Positions 22,079 through 36,780 of a stretch of DNA of 64,000 bases are shown here, in pieces (the first letter of the stretch is position 1; each line of letters begins with the position of its first letter). This stretch comes from Acanthochlamys bracteata (lineage: Eukaryota > Streptophyta > Magnoliopsida > Pandanales > Velloziaceae). Under the pieces are notes generated by a model. That model made no database searches. It had not been told where the DNA came from and worked only from the letters and a program-made list of their open reading frames with translations. A program made the translations under genes and the position numbers. The DNA lies in NCBI GenBank assembly GCA_019914995.1, contig CM034139.1, forward strand, positions 2,582,461-2,646,460. Reading direction: 5' to 3'.

Positions 22079-24853
22079 AACATCTAAAAAAAGGGTATAT
22101 TCATCTTTTTAAATTCCTGGGGTAAGCTTGTTTGAGTTAGATTGATGTGTGGGTCTAATTTTGAACCCAAGCCAACACTTTTATTAGACATCGCTAGAAA
22201 ATTTTAATATTTGCTTGTCTACCTACCACATTCATTCCTTCTCTTTTTCTCATTCACAAAAATTCTCCTTCCCCGTGAGCAAGCTGATCTACATCTCCCA
22301 ATAAGTGATCTACTATTTCTTTCTCTTCTTCTTTGCTTTGTGCTGCCGAAGAGATCACACCACATCGACTACGAGAGTGCTAGCCGAGCGCGAGTTTTGT
22401 TGTCGTACCATAATCGACGAAAATTGGATGCTCGAGAAAGGAATTTTCTTCTTGTCTCTTCTCTATGGCTACTTCATTACTCAATCTTACCTTTTTGGTG
22501 ATATGATTACTCAATTGGATCACCAAGCTAAAATCATTAGCTAATCACTTAGGGGCTAACATCTTCCACATATAAGCTCATATCCATTTCAGCATATAGC
22601 CAATATGGAAGGGATGTGGGTTGTTAAGCCCACATGGTCCATCTCAAAGTGAGTTACTAGCCCCACTTTTAAATTGGCTAATCCGTCTTTCACTTAGGCA
22701 CCATCCAAAAACTCAAGCCCTTACACTAATAATTAGAGTTTAACTCACCAAGTTAGTCTGTATTTCACTCAGATCTACCAAGTATGCTACTAACTTTGAT
22801 TCAGCTTGATTTTGAGGCCCAACAAGTGACGTTGATTTCCAAGGCCGACGCTCGCTACAGCCGTTCACATTGGGTGTAGGATCTCACCGTCAGTGTGGTG
22901 ACTTGTAATATTGGTTATTCGACATCCCTTGAATCACAGCCAGAGCCTAAGTCAACAGATTCTGGTGAGCAGGTAGCCCTCACTGTGCAGGTGAGATGCA
23001 ATGTGTAAGTCTGGCTGTAATACTTATTGTCAAACTATTTATTTATTAACTCTTTTCCTTATATGGTAGGTATTTTCCTCGTTTGAAAAGCACTATGTTC
23101 ATCATTATGATTTGTGGGTCATAATTATGATTTGTGGAACATAATGAGTGCATATTAGGAGCATACAAGGTAATGATGAATAATTTAGAGTTCCTATTAG
23201 TTGGACTTTTACCTAAGCATTTTGTGATAGACTAGCACTGTATATGTATATATATGTTTGTGGTAGGCTAGCACATATAATTGAAGGGATATGTGGTATA
23301 TGCTTATGTATATTTTTGTCCATATGGTATATATATTATTTGGACACATGTTGTATATGAGAATGTATTTTCTCGATGTATGGACACTCACGCTACATGC
23401 AAGGAGGCGAGTAAGTTAAGAACTGATATCAAAACCCTAGCACATGTGAGGTCGCACCCACCTATGACCATAATATTAGGTAGACCCACGTGCGTGGGGT
23501 GATACCATAGCCCATCCGGACCAATCAACTGGATGGCGATAGCCTCGGTGGGGCGCATACGGAGTCCTTACACCGACTGGTGGTGGAAGTATGGAATTGG
23601 ATAAGATTTAGGTTTAACTATCCCGACTCCCTAAGTGTTCGATTTTATTTTGAATTACAAATTATTTTACACTAGTATATCTTGCAAGTATTTACTTATC
23701 AATATATTGCATATTGATGATTACTCAACTTCAATATTTATTAACTAAAAGTTTTATACAATCATTTCATTCTATCTTCATGATCTATGAATCTATACAT
23801 TTTATTTATGTATTTAATAACTAATTGATTTATCTATTGAATTATTTGTTTATCTAAGCATCGTTATGGTTTATTTTTCTAGTCACTTCTCCTATTAACT
23901 CTTTAATTTTTTATTTATTAAAAATACTTAGTAATGACTTATTTTAACTAAGGAAATATATTAAATCTGTTTATTATCTAATCATTTATTGATGGATATT
24001 TCATTGCGTATCTTCCTTACTAAGGACTCGGCCAATATGCGACGATTCTGAATTCAATAGGATTGATGCGATCTATCATTACATTTTTGCATATGTAGGA
24101 TGATAGGGATTATTACATTAGGTGAAGTATTCGAAATCTAAAACAGTTTTTCCTGTTATTAGGAGGCTTTTGAGAGTGTTTTTGAAATACAGCTTTTCTA
24201 CAATATAAAATATTTTTCTTATTTTGAAAAATAAGCTCTGCTTTTTTTACCTAAAAAAATAATAAAAATAGCAATAAAAAGATCTTACTATGTAGAATTT
24301 TTTACTTTCTAAAATTTTAAATAAATTCTTTAGATGCTTATAAAAAGTGTATTAAAAATGTGAATTAGAAAATTGAAAAGTTATTTTTCTAGAAAGCTTA
24401 GCCAAACACCCCTAAAATTGGGTTCATTTCTTAATTTTTCTTGGCATCCCTCAGATAGCTCAGAGCCGATAAAAAGAGAAGCAGACTTAGTATCATTAAT
24501 AAGGCCCGCGTATCAAGGGTATTCTATCATTTATCAGCATCACACTTTTGCATATAGGTCAGTTTGTGATCTCAAGAGGCTTGGGTTTTGTACATCTTTT
24601 CGTTGTGTATTTGTTAGTGCAATAGAGTGAGTTAGCTACCGCTAGCCAACAATTATTGTGTATCTTCATAATAGTATTATTCTTTCTGCTATGATATAAA
24701 TATGTTTATCTAACTATATAAAATTTCTAGTTACTCCCCTAAACATTTAGGTTATGTGCTGTCGATATTTTGAAAATTTTGAAAAATTTTGGCACTTGAT
24801 ATTTGGAGTTTGCCTTAAACAGTTTTGAGTCATTCCCTAAATAGGGGCGTGAT
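22079..24853 (+). mobile_element. Possible solo LTR of a gypsy-type element
   Basis: The interval begins TGTAACATCT, a common gypsy LTR start, and could end near GGGGCGTGATA at 24853. Short flanks ATAAG and AAAAG are similar but not identical. No pol motifs occur inside. The middle has mixed complexity with GC-richer blocks at 22830-22990 and 23390-23640. A MITE (24173-24413) is nested in it. No second LTR copy is present in the window, hence solo LTR; the call is tentative. Confidence 0.35.
24173..24413. mobile_element. AT-rich MITE (Tourist-like)
   Basis: Left AGAGTGTTTTTGAAATACAG and the inverse of the right end, AGGGGTGTTTGGCTAAGC, form imperfect terminal repeats around a roughly 240-base AT-rich interior. 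Size and terminal motif match the 40921-41160 and 50925-51163 elements. Confidence 0.55.
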
Positions 24854-24889
24854 AAAAAGTGGCCTAAGTATGGAAGTACACAAATAAGC

Positions 24890-26340
24890 ATTAATTATTT
24901 AACAAAACAGAGTTAAGGAAATAACTATTGTCAACGGATAGCTCGTTTATTTTACATACATGCAATTCAAATTACTAGTGCAAAAGACTCAGAGTCTTTG
25001 AAAATGCTCCGTTAGTTGGCAGATATATTTGGACTTAAGCTTACTTCTTATCATGAAATTAGAAATACCTCCTTGAAAAAAAGAAGTAACTCATATAAGG
25101 GTTTTACTTAAGGAGTATAAAGTAAAGTGAAACAAGTAGTTGTTCTATCATGTCTAATGGTTGGACTAATAAGAACATGCGACCTATATGCAATTTTTAG
25201 TGAATAATCTAAAAGGAACTGTTTTCATATCATCTACTAATACTTCTGATATTTCTTTAAAAATAGATAAGGTTTTTGAGATGTTAGATGTATTGTGGAG
25301 AAGGTTGGTGAGGAAAACGTTATACAAGTGATTATTGATAATGCCGCAAATTATAAAGTAGAAAGAGAGAGGTTGATGGAAAGAAGGAAAAGACTATCTT
25401 AGACACATGTACTGTCCATTACGTTGATCTCACTATAGTCATTTTCGAGAAGAAGTTGAGGGTTCATAACGTCATAATTTCTAAGGATGAAGAATTATAA
25501 CATGCATTTATGGAAGCACCATCTCATTTCTACATTAGGACATTTTATAACGGAGAGAGATTTAATTAGACCTGTTGCAACTCGATTAGCTACTTCACAC
25601 TTGACTTTGGAATGTCTAGATGAACATAAGGGAGTGTTAATGAGTATGTCTAACTCATGCAAGTCAAGTAAATTTGCAAACAATAAGATGGAAATCCAAT
25701 CAAACATACGATTTTGGAAAGCAGATTTTGGCGAAATGTTCAAATATATTTAGAAGTCGTTTATCCTCTAATTAAAGTGCTACGGTTGGTTTAATCAGAC
25801 AAAACACCAGGCATAGGTTTTTCTTATAAGGAGATGTGTCATAAAAAAGAAAAGATACTATTAAATTTCACTAATATCAAGAAAAGATAAATAATTAAAT
25901 AAATTTAAATTAAATGTTTCATTATTGTTATTGATAATGATTTATCTTTTTTACTTCTTATAAGAAATGAGCTTGTTTGGAAAATCGTACAAGCCTTCGA
26001 ATGCTACAAATTACTACGTAAACCATCATCATTAGAGCCCATTTTAAAGATGATACATATGTGAAAATTGGGTTATATAATTGATTAGAAAGAATGATAG
26101 TAGATGCAAATGAGAGGTCAAAGTTAGACGTGCAAGACAGCATTTAAATATGCAAGGGGATTGTTTGGCGTCAGATCTACAATAGTATGAAGGCAAAAAA
26201 ATAGCTGATTATTGGATTCATTTGGACCTGAGTGCTCTAAGTTACAAATGTTTGCTATTCGAGTTCTAAGTTTGACTTGTATATCTTCTGACTATGAGCG
26301 CAAGTGGAATCCATTTAAATGGTAAGATGTAATCTTATTT
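24890..26340 (+). pseudogene. Decayed hAT transposase
   Basis: Typical hAT transposase blocks appear in order with stops and shifts between them: SIMSNGWTNKNMRPICNFLV (about 25148), GTVFISSTNTSDIS, VGEENVIQVIIDNAANYK (about 25300-25358), RERLMERRKRL, RDLIRPVATRLATSHLTLE (25550-25615) and KSSKFANNKME. A C-terminal dimerisation piece lies at about 26230-26335 (KLQMFAIRVLS, then SSDYERKWN). The N-terminal BED zinc finger was not seen. The presence of the C-terminal block shows the copy was once long; it cannot be functional now. Terminal repeats were not identified. Confidence 0.85.
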
Positions 26341-26639
26341 GTTTAAGCATTTTGTTATATTATCAGCTACCTGGTGCTTTTAGATTTTTATTTTGGTACT
26401 TTATTTTATATACTTTTGATTCTAGATGGCATTACGAATACTTTGATTTGATTTGATAAATGGATAAATTTTTTTGTTCTACAAACATGATGAACACTAA
26501 AATTGAAGTGGTGAGTTAGACTTGTTCGATGAAATGCCTATGTGGGTAAGCAAAATTTTCTTTCTTTACATGAAAGTTACTTTTTTTTAAGAATTGTCAT
26601 GAAAATGAAGAACCTATGCATTACTTATAGGCAGAGCAA

Positions 26640-27690
26640 GACTATCCCAGTTCCATACACAACAAGATCATGAAGGCATTACCTTGTGTTTCAAGCCTTC
26701 TAAATGAAGAACAAAACAAAGAGAAAAATATAATCTCACTGAAAAAGTTGAAGTCATTTCATTTACAGAATGCTCAGAAGAAAAAGATCAACAAAGATGA
26801 AAATCTTTTCTATCTGATTCTTCCATTGTTCAATACAAACATATATATAGGCTCCTTATAACACTAAATAAGGAGAGTTCTAAACAATAAAATATATCTA
26901 ATTTTAAAAAAAAATATTGATGATAATTAAGAAAAGATATCTAAGATAATTATGTGTTGATTCAAGCCAACAATTTCTCTCAAGTTTGTGCAAAAATATC
27001 GTCGATGCTCAACTTGCTTAGTGAGTCATTAAAGATATTACTCGATACATGTTTTGTCAATATGTCTGTTAGCTATACTTTTAACTCACAACAAAATAAA
27101 TCAATTAATTTTGACTCCAATTTTTCTTTGATGAAGTGTTGATCCACACATGCTTGATGCGATCATGCTGCAATAGGTTGTGGGCAATATATTTTACAGC
27201 CTTATTATCATAAAATAATCTTATAGAGTTTTTTTATGGAGGAAACTAAACTCCGTCAATAATATTCGAAGTCATAATAGTTCACAAACTCAGTGTGCCC
27301 ATTTTTCTGTATTTAGTTTCAGTAGAAGATCAACCAACAAAAAACTAGCACGGCAATGGCGAGCAGGTTTGATTTTTTTTTTTTCTATAGATATAATCTG
27401 GTTAAATAATCGGATTTGTTCTAATCGAAGTTTTTAACCGTTGTAAACATATTTCCATAATAGCAATAGATAATCTGATTGGAATGTGACCATCGCAGTC
27501 GTTATCTCTACGACATCAGCAAGCAGATCTAATGCCAAGATGAAAATCTTTTTTGTCTTATTTTTCTATTGTTCAATATAAATACATATATATAGACTTC
27601 TTATAACACTAAATAAAAAAATTTCTAAATAATAAATAATATCTAATATAATTAAAAAATATATTTAAAATAATTATATGACTGATGCCA
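26640..27690 (-). mobile_element. Internally deleted Ty1/copia element, antisense
   Basis: Two related blocks (about 26785-26955 and 27537-27690) share GATGAAAATCTTTT, CATTGTTCAATA/CTATTGTTCAATA, ATATATATAG and TTATAACACTAAATAA. They are read as LTR copies. Between them, on the minus strand, is the end of copia RNase H at about 27240-26960: NKAVKYIAHN, QHDRIKHVWI, then DILTKHVSSN-like sequence and a terminal stop. Just inside the 5' LTR (about 27519-27533, minus) TGGCATTAGATC resembles the initiator-Met tRNA primer site TGGTATCAGAGC. Only about 600 bases of interior survive, so nearly all of gag-pol has been lost. Confidence 0.65.
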
Positions 27691-27904
27691 ATAAACAACG
27701 ATAACAACAACAACAATAAGAGAGAGATTTGAAGCAAAAGAATTATGAAAGGTAACAACTTTCAATGCTTTCTTTCGTTTTTTTCACTGTAATAAACTTT
27801 ATCACTTGTTTGTGTCCCCAGGTAGAGTCATACTTATAACAATGTCGTAAGTTCATGAATAATTGTTTGTAAATCAATGAGTTTGTTTTCTATGGAAATA
27901 GAGT

Positions 27905-28063
27905 ATGAATAACAGTGCGGTTAGCTACATGGAAAAACTGAAGGTGGCTTTCGGAACAGAGAAACGCTTCATAGACTGTGATCTGCTTATTTCATGCATG
28001 GTGAAATCTGTCAAGAACATCTATGATGCTACCGTCCGCGAACAGTATATGTACAATGATTGA
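27905..28063 (+). CDS. Unassigned 52-codon ORF, possibly an orphan last exon
   Basis: The frame reads from ATG at 27905 to TGA at 28061-28063. It has a gene-like composition (EKLKVAFGTEKRFIDCDLL, then VKSVKNIYDATVREQYMY) that stands out from the AT-rich surroundings. AG dinucleotides at 27902 and 27914 could be acceptors, so it may be the last exon of a displaced gene rather than a complete one. I do not recognise the family. No partner exons were found within several kilobases upstream, where transposon remnants lie. Confidence 0.35.
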   Translation: MNNSAVSYMEKLKVAFGTEKRFIDCDLLISCMVKSVKNIYDATVREQYMYND

Positions 28064-28539
28064 ATCGACAGCACAGTGAATTATTTCCTACAAAGAATTG
28101 TTGTGAATCCGTTAATTGAATTTGAATGAGCAAGTAGCTGTTGTAAGTTGATTAACATAGCCCACATTCTGTTCATTGTTGGTCGTTGGGCTTTTATAAA
28201 AGCCTAACAAGCATTATTAGAGTTTTTTCTGGGGTAGGTGGATTTTGACATTCTATTTAGGGGATGAAGAGCATTGCAGTATAGTTGCAGACCCAAGTCG
28301 ACCCAGTCGGTGGACTTAGTGAACTGTCGAATAAATCTGTGACCTAAAGATATTTTAGGGGATGTTTGGGTCGACTCGTGCTATCGGGAGGGTGGAGAAG
28401 TGTTTTTGGGAGGCATCATTTTTTTCTGCCACACATTTTATAGCACAGAACAACTTTCCTCCAAATTTGTCCAAGTGTTTTGAACAATAAGATAGAGCTT
28501 GGCATAACATAATAGCACCATTTCTTAGAGATAAACCGT
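28064..28539. other. Upstream region of the AOR gene
   Basis: This interval should hold the AOR promoter. No clear TATA box is visible. I see nothing else of note. Confidence 0.4.
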
Positions 28540-28548
28540 TTGAGAGAA

Positions 28549-30618
<2,070 letters not shown>

Positions 30619-31963
30619 GAAAATTTTTCAGCGATAAATATGCTTTTGTTAAGTAGTTGAGCAAGTTTAGAGATGAGACTACTAAAATCGCAACCTCCAA
30701 TTCAATGTATTAACCTAGCAGGTCAATAACTGAGAACTGTAGACCGATAAGCAATTGTATTACACATATCTCCTAATCTGCTAAGTTGATATTGGATGTT
30801 CTATATATGAGGTACCTTTTGCTTGCTGAGAAGAGGATGAATAAGCAAATGCTAAAAAACACTTTAAATCAAGAAACTAATGTGCTAAATGAACTTTTTT
30901 AACCAAAAACATCAACTCAGCTCCCAGTTATGGACTGCAATTCCAAGATTTGCGTAATAAGAAGTCCAAAGCATAGCATCATAACATTTCATTAGCTAGC
31001 AACAGATATATAAATACAATATTAAGATAGTATTTTGAAGTACTTCTCAACTCCTTTTTATTTACTTTTTTATTTCATATTATTAATTATTTTTTATAAT
31101 ATTTATATATTTTTTAAAATTTAAAAAAATTTTATGCTTATTTTTAAAAAAATTTTAAAATATTTTTTATTTCAGAAATTTTATTTCCAAAAGCAATCAT
31201 CAATATCACCCTAAATATAACGTATACGGTATTATCCTTTAGACGCAGTTGATGCGCACAGTACCAATAAATTATTTAATTCCTACAACACAAGTACAAA
31301 CCATATAATGAGCTTTTTGTAGACTATATTTTTGTTATAAGAATGGTCACTCTGCAGCAAGAAAAATTATTCACAAGAAAGATTTCATTGAAGATCTAGG
31401 ATGGGTTGATGCTGTAGCTCTGACTATTTCTCTGAATCACCTTGATGCTGTAGCTCTGTTTTTGCGATAGTTTAGGATGGGTTGTCTCAACGCGAAGCAA
31501 GTTCTATGTTAATTTGCTATAGGATAGGAAAAGAAACAAGAAGAATGGTGACCGGAGGAAGAACGAAATTAAGGAATGGGTCCTAAAAGCAGAAAGAGGA
31601 AAAAAAAACTATTGATCAATTCAAAACGAAGCTAGAGCGAACGGTTAGGAAACACAAATATAATTTAATTCATAAAAGTAATGTTTTTGAATTCGTTGCT
31701 ATGGTTGTTAAACACAATAGAGAGAAAAAAGAGACTTCCAAATTGTAGCACCAGGATTTCTTGAAATATCATCCCGCGGTGCTCAAGAATCCTTCTATAA
31801 TAAAACAAACTTTCTATATGCTTCTTGTAGATTGCACAATTTGAATTCGAAATAATTCTTTTTATGATGACATTAATAAAGTGTGAGCCAAGTAATTGCA
31901 GTATAGAATTTTATGTCTTCATCCATCAATTTCATATTCAAATTAAACCCGATATCTGATTTA
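30619..31963. other. AOR 3' flank and AT-rich intergenic DNA
   Basis: The 3' UTR should occupy the first few hundred bases. A MITE-like AT block may lie at about 31025-31213, but its ends are weak. No ORF of interest. It ends at the TTA target duplication (31961-31963) of the Harbinger element. Confidence 0.45.
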
Positions 31964-32537
31964 AGGGGCATTTGGGATTGCTTATAAAAAGAACTTTTTT
32001 TGAGATAGAGTTTTTAGAAGAAAAAAGTAGCTTTTGAGAAATGGAGAGAAAAGGAGCTTTTCTGAAAAGATATTTGGTAGTGCTTTTAGATAATGTGTTT
32101 TTCAAGAGAAAGAGATATGAAAATTATTGAATTGTTCTTTAGTATTTTGTGTTAATTATTGATGTATATATACAAAATTATTGATGCCATTTTGAATAAA
32201 ATACTTATTTAAAAATATTATATTCAATAGAGTGATTTTGTATTGATTTTTTTTAATATAGAAACACTTAAATTAATTATTTTATATAAATATCTGTTTA
32301 AATTAAAATTATTATTATTTTGTAAAATATTTTGTTAAATAATTTATAGTTAAATAATTTCTTAAATATTGAATAGTTTGTTATATATTTAATATTTCTT
32401 AAATAATTTGTTAAAATTATTTTAGATAATATTTGTTATCTTTACATAATTGCAAGAGTATGAATAAATAATCACACATTGGTTAAAAATAATTATACAT
32501 TTGATATTCTCATAGCAATAGCATCGTGATGTATATG

Positions 32538-33849
32538 CTAGTCTGAAATATTTTTATTAGCATCTATCTCTACTGGCGTAACATTAGACGTACTATACGA
32601 TACTTCTACGGGTGATGGGACAAAACTTTTATTTTCTGCTACTGAGAACGCCTCATCGGATGTACCGTGCTTTCTGATAAAATTATAAATTGTCATTGTA
32701 GCAATAACAATATCTCGTTGAATATCAATGTGATATGGTGGCATATCTTCTAAAATTTTAAATCGAACTTTCCATACGCCAAAGGTACATTCGATAATAC
32801 TTCTGCAGGAAGAGTGGAGTCGGTTGAATTTGTCTTTTGGATCCCTTGGTTTCCGCAGCTATGCTGTACCTGCACGTCGAAAATCGCTGAGATAATATCT
32901 TATGCATTCATTTGTATATGGTGCCATATAATCAGGTCTATGTGCATAACCAGCATCCACCAGGTAATACTTATTGCCTGAAGGATGAGGAAACTCATGC
33001 TCTGGGTTACATAATGTTTCGTTGAAAGTTTTTGTGTCACGAGCACTTCCTTCCTATCCAACCAATACAAAAGTGAAGCACATATTGAAATCACAGACTG
33101 TAAGAACGTTCTGAGTAGCATATTCTTTACGGCCAATGTAAGATATCTGCTCAGCAGTTGACAGTGTAGTCTTAATATGAATTCCGTCAATTGCTCCAAT
33201 ATAATCATATAATAAAATATCCAATGTTCAAATCATCAAAAATAAATTTCTCGTATTATAAAAAATATACGCTACTATAATGAAAAACTAATTGCTTACT
33301 TGAAACCACGAAAGATATTATGTGTTCTCTGATTTATGATAGATTACCCCTTCATTATAGTAGCAATGTGGCCGTAGTAACTGCTTTCATAATTGTAATA
33401 TAGCTTTCAACACCTTGTGAATATGCCTAAAAATTGTTTCTCCCGAATAATTAAACATCTCCTGAAGTAATCTGTTTGCAGATCCGCGGGCATAAGTTAA
33501 AAGGAATATTGCAACGTTCTTCTCGACCGTTGTTGATCTTATTGGTTGTAAACCGTAGTCACGTATCAAACATCGACATAATGCTCGAAAAATATCTTTC
33601 CTCATACGAAAATTTGAGTAGCAGCGACTCATTTCTCTCTAATATTTTCAAAATAAGTCGATGACCTGTGCGTATGGATGTATGGCACGGATTTTTGATC
33701 TTGCTGTGTACACATATAGCCACAGCATAATAACTTGCTTGTATCATAAGTTGTGTCCAGCTATCGTTGTCTCGGTTATTCACAATATTTTCAGAAACAT
33801 CAAGTGAAGCTATAGAAACATCCATTGGATCATCAAAAAAGGCATCCAA
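32538..33849 (-). pseudogene. PIF/Harbinger DDE transposase (HARBI1-like), broken
   Basis: The reading passes through three frames. The N-terminal part is in two pieces (33849-33559, then 33632-33387; YGLQPIRSTTVEKNVAIFLL, ending in a YSGETIFRHIHKVLKAIL-type segment). The catalytic part starts at about 33216 with YDYIGAIDGIHIK (first Asp). It continues with FTFVLVGWEGSARDTK, then YYLVDAGYAHRPDYMAPY (second Asp) and SIIECTFGVWKVRF (Glu). All three catalytic acidic residues therefore survive. One in-frame TAG (plus-strand CTA at 32859-32861) interrupts the catalytic part between RRAGTA and LRKPRD. An intron probably lies at about 33220-33310; its acceptor looks damaged. Confidence 0.85.
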
Positions 33850-34172
33850 ATATCCATCGAATCATCTGAACCACTCATTTCACTACACAAATACGAATAT
33901 ACCAATTAGTATTGAGAAACAACCACTAAACAAGCATATGCATTACCGCAAAAATTCTATAACTTAAGTAAACACTCATGTTAAATAATTTATTAAAACC
34001 ACAACTTTGAATTCAACAATACAAACATAAAACATCAATTAATTAAGGCGATAAAACAAACACTTAGTATAATATCAACGAAACAAACATAAGAATTCTT
34101 TAAACTTAAATTAACAATTCAAATAACACCAAAAGTTAGATGTTTTTCTCATATACTCTTCATAATCAAACT

Positions 34173-35113
34173 CTAACCACGCCAAACGACTTCATCATTT
34201 GGCTGATCTAAAAAAGCATAATCATTAGTTGGTTTAGTTAGAAGATTTGTGGAGTAGCTCCAGAATCTTGTGCCCGGGTCGATTCCGTTTCCAGCCATCT
34301 GATTGAGTATACGCATGCACTTCTGATGATTGTTTGGTTGTCCTCCCTCTGCTCCCGTAGACGTTGTCCGGTTAGTTGAACTTATGACATCCATAAGTGT
34401 ATCCAAACTCTACTGCAGTGACCGTCTTCTTTTGCTGTGTTGGAAATAAGCCTCGAGCTCGAAGGAAACAAATCTTGCTCAGTAGCAACAATGGTGGTAG
34501 TTGATCACCAAGAGCATCATCACTACTATCACTGCCTTCTTAGTTAGGAGTGCCTTCAGCTGCGATATCTCTCCCAACTAAAGTTGCTGATCTTACTCTG
34601 CGACCCGACGCAACACTATCCTCAAATAGACGACCATACCGATCACGGAGTAAGAATAAATCCTTACCCTTAAACTTCTTCAACTTGTAGTCAACCTATT
34701 GAAATAATAATAGATTAGCTAAAAACTAATATTATAAAACATAATAAACACAGTTTTTAAATAACAAACAGCTAATGTACCTTAATCTTCGCGTCCCACC
34801 ACTCATCATCAGCAATGATCGTGTTGTTTGCAGCATCCCATCCCAAACTTAACTCACCGAAGACTAATTTCTTATACAATTTTCATTCAGTCTTCATATT
34901 ATCCCAATGATTTTTAAATTGACTTTTATCGTACGTAAGCCTAAGATATTCATTAAATGCACGACGGATATTACCCCAACCTTCTGCATTGAAGTGAGTC
35001 GTGAGCTTATTACCCTTTCGAATCTCTTCTTTAGCAAGTTTAACAAATTTCCTACAATAACTCTCAGACCAATGCGCAATTTCACTACGATGCTTTTTCC
35101 TTGGCGTAGACAT
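34173..35113 (-). pseudogene. MYB/SANT-like ORF of the Harbinger element
   Basis: From ATG at 35113 the frame encodes a trihelix/MYB-like DNA-binding domain (RKGNKLTTHFNAEGWGNIRR, then YDKSQFKNHWDNMK). A single TGA (34883-34885) stands where the family has Trp in a KKEWKLW-like motif. Beyond it the frame continues family-like (GWDAANNTIIADDEWWDAKIK) to a likely donor at about 34780. Further exonic pieces follow down to 34173 with at least one more stop and a shift. Such ORF1 proteins accompany Harbinger transposases and help them enter the nucleus and bind the ends. Confidence 0.78.
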
Positions 35114-35339
35114 CTATAATGTATAATCAACAAAAGATCTTATGTCGCAAATATCGTAAGTAAGATACCATAACAACAACTACAACAACTCTAATATTCA
35201 GTTATATTCTTATATTTAACTATTCACTTATGAAGCACGCAAACCCTTCACCCACAGTTATGTTATGCTACTTATCTACGTATAACATCTCATTTTAGGC
35301 TTAGAGAAAAATTTATTCTATCATCAAACTGCAAAATTG

Positions 35340-36780
35340 TTATCAAAATTTTTCAAACAATAAAATCACATATCCAAAAATTTTGCTAAAAACGGCAATA
35401 GGTATTGCATATGTTTTTGCTAAAAAAGAAAACCAAAATTTTTTATTTTATTACTAAAATTCAGATGCAATTATCTGATTTTATTCTAGCTATACACTTG
35501 TAATATAAAGTTTAGTAAAAAAAAAATGTGTATTAGCATACATTTGTAGTATAAGTAAGCATCAGTACAAATATATTATACTAGCTTATATTTGTAAATT
35601 GAAGTGTAGTAAAAAATTTTGTACTAGCATATACTTGTAGGTATAGAGTTTAGTATAAAAATTTTATACTACCAAATGCTTGTAGTATAGAAGTTGCTAC
35701 AAAAAATTTACTTTAGCTTATGCATTTTATCTAAAGTGTAGTGTAAAAATTTTATACTAGTTATACACTTCTAGTATAAAGTTAATACAAAAACTTTTTA
35801 CTACTTTATACTATACTAGCATATACCTGTAGCATAAATTGTAGGGTAAAAATTTATACTAACTATACACTTGTAGTATGAAGTTTAGTGCAAAAACAGA
35901 AAACAAAAAAATTTTCAAACATATCTAAAAGTTTTGTTGAAAATAATAATAGATATTGCATCTGTTTTCGCTAAAACAGAAAACAAAAAATTGTGATTTT
36001 ATTGCTAAAAATCAGATGCAATTATCATATTCTATTGCTAATACAGAAAAACATATGCAAAACAGAAAACAAAAAAATTTCGAAAACATATCCAAAAATT
36101 TTGCTAAAAACAGCAATAAATATTACATCTGTTTTTGCAAAAGAAGAATATCAAAATTTTTGAATTTATTACTAAAAATCAGATGCAATTATCTGATTTT
36201 ATTCTAGCTATACACTTCTAATATAAAGTTTAGTACAAAAAAATATGTACTAGCATATATTTGTAATATAAGTAAGCATCAGTACAAATATATTATACTA
36301 GCTTATACTTGTAAATTTAAGTGTAGTAAGAGAATTTTATACTAGCATATACTTGTAGGTATAGAGTTTAGTATAAAAATTTTATACTACCAAATGCTTG
36401 TAGTATAGAAGTTGTTACAAAAAATTTACACTAGTTTATGCATTTTTATCTATAAAGTGTAGTGTAAAAGTTTTATACTAGTTATACACTTCTAGTATAA
36501 AGTTAATACAAAAACTTTTTACTAGTTTATACTATATTAGCATATACCTGTAGCATAAAATGTAGGGTGAAAGTTTATACTAACTATACACTTGTAGTAT
36601 GAAGTTTACTGAAAAAACAAAAAACAAAAAAAATTTTCAAACATATCCAAAAATTTTGCTGAAAACAGCAATAGATATTGCATCTGTTTTTGCTAGAACA
36701 GAAAACAAAAAATTGTGATTTTATTGCTAAAAATCAGATGCAATTGCTAAAATAGAAAAACATATGCAAAAATAGAAAAC
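35340..36780. repeat. 718-bp direct tandem duplication inside the Harbinger element
   Basis: Positions from 35340 recur about 718 bases downstream; for example TCAGATGCAATTATCTGATT is at 35461 and again at 36179. Each copy is itself made of degenerate roughly 40-60 base units of the type TACTAGCATATACTTGTAG plus AGTTTAGTATAAAAATTTT. The copies differ at scattered positions and small indels. Confidence 0.85.
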
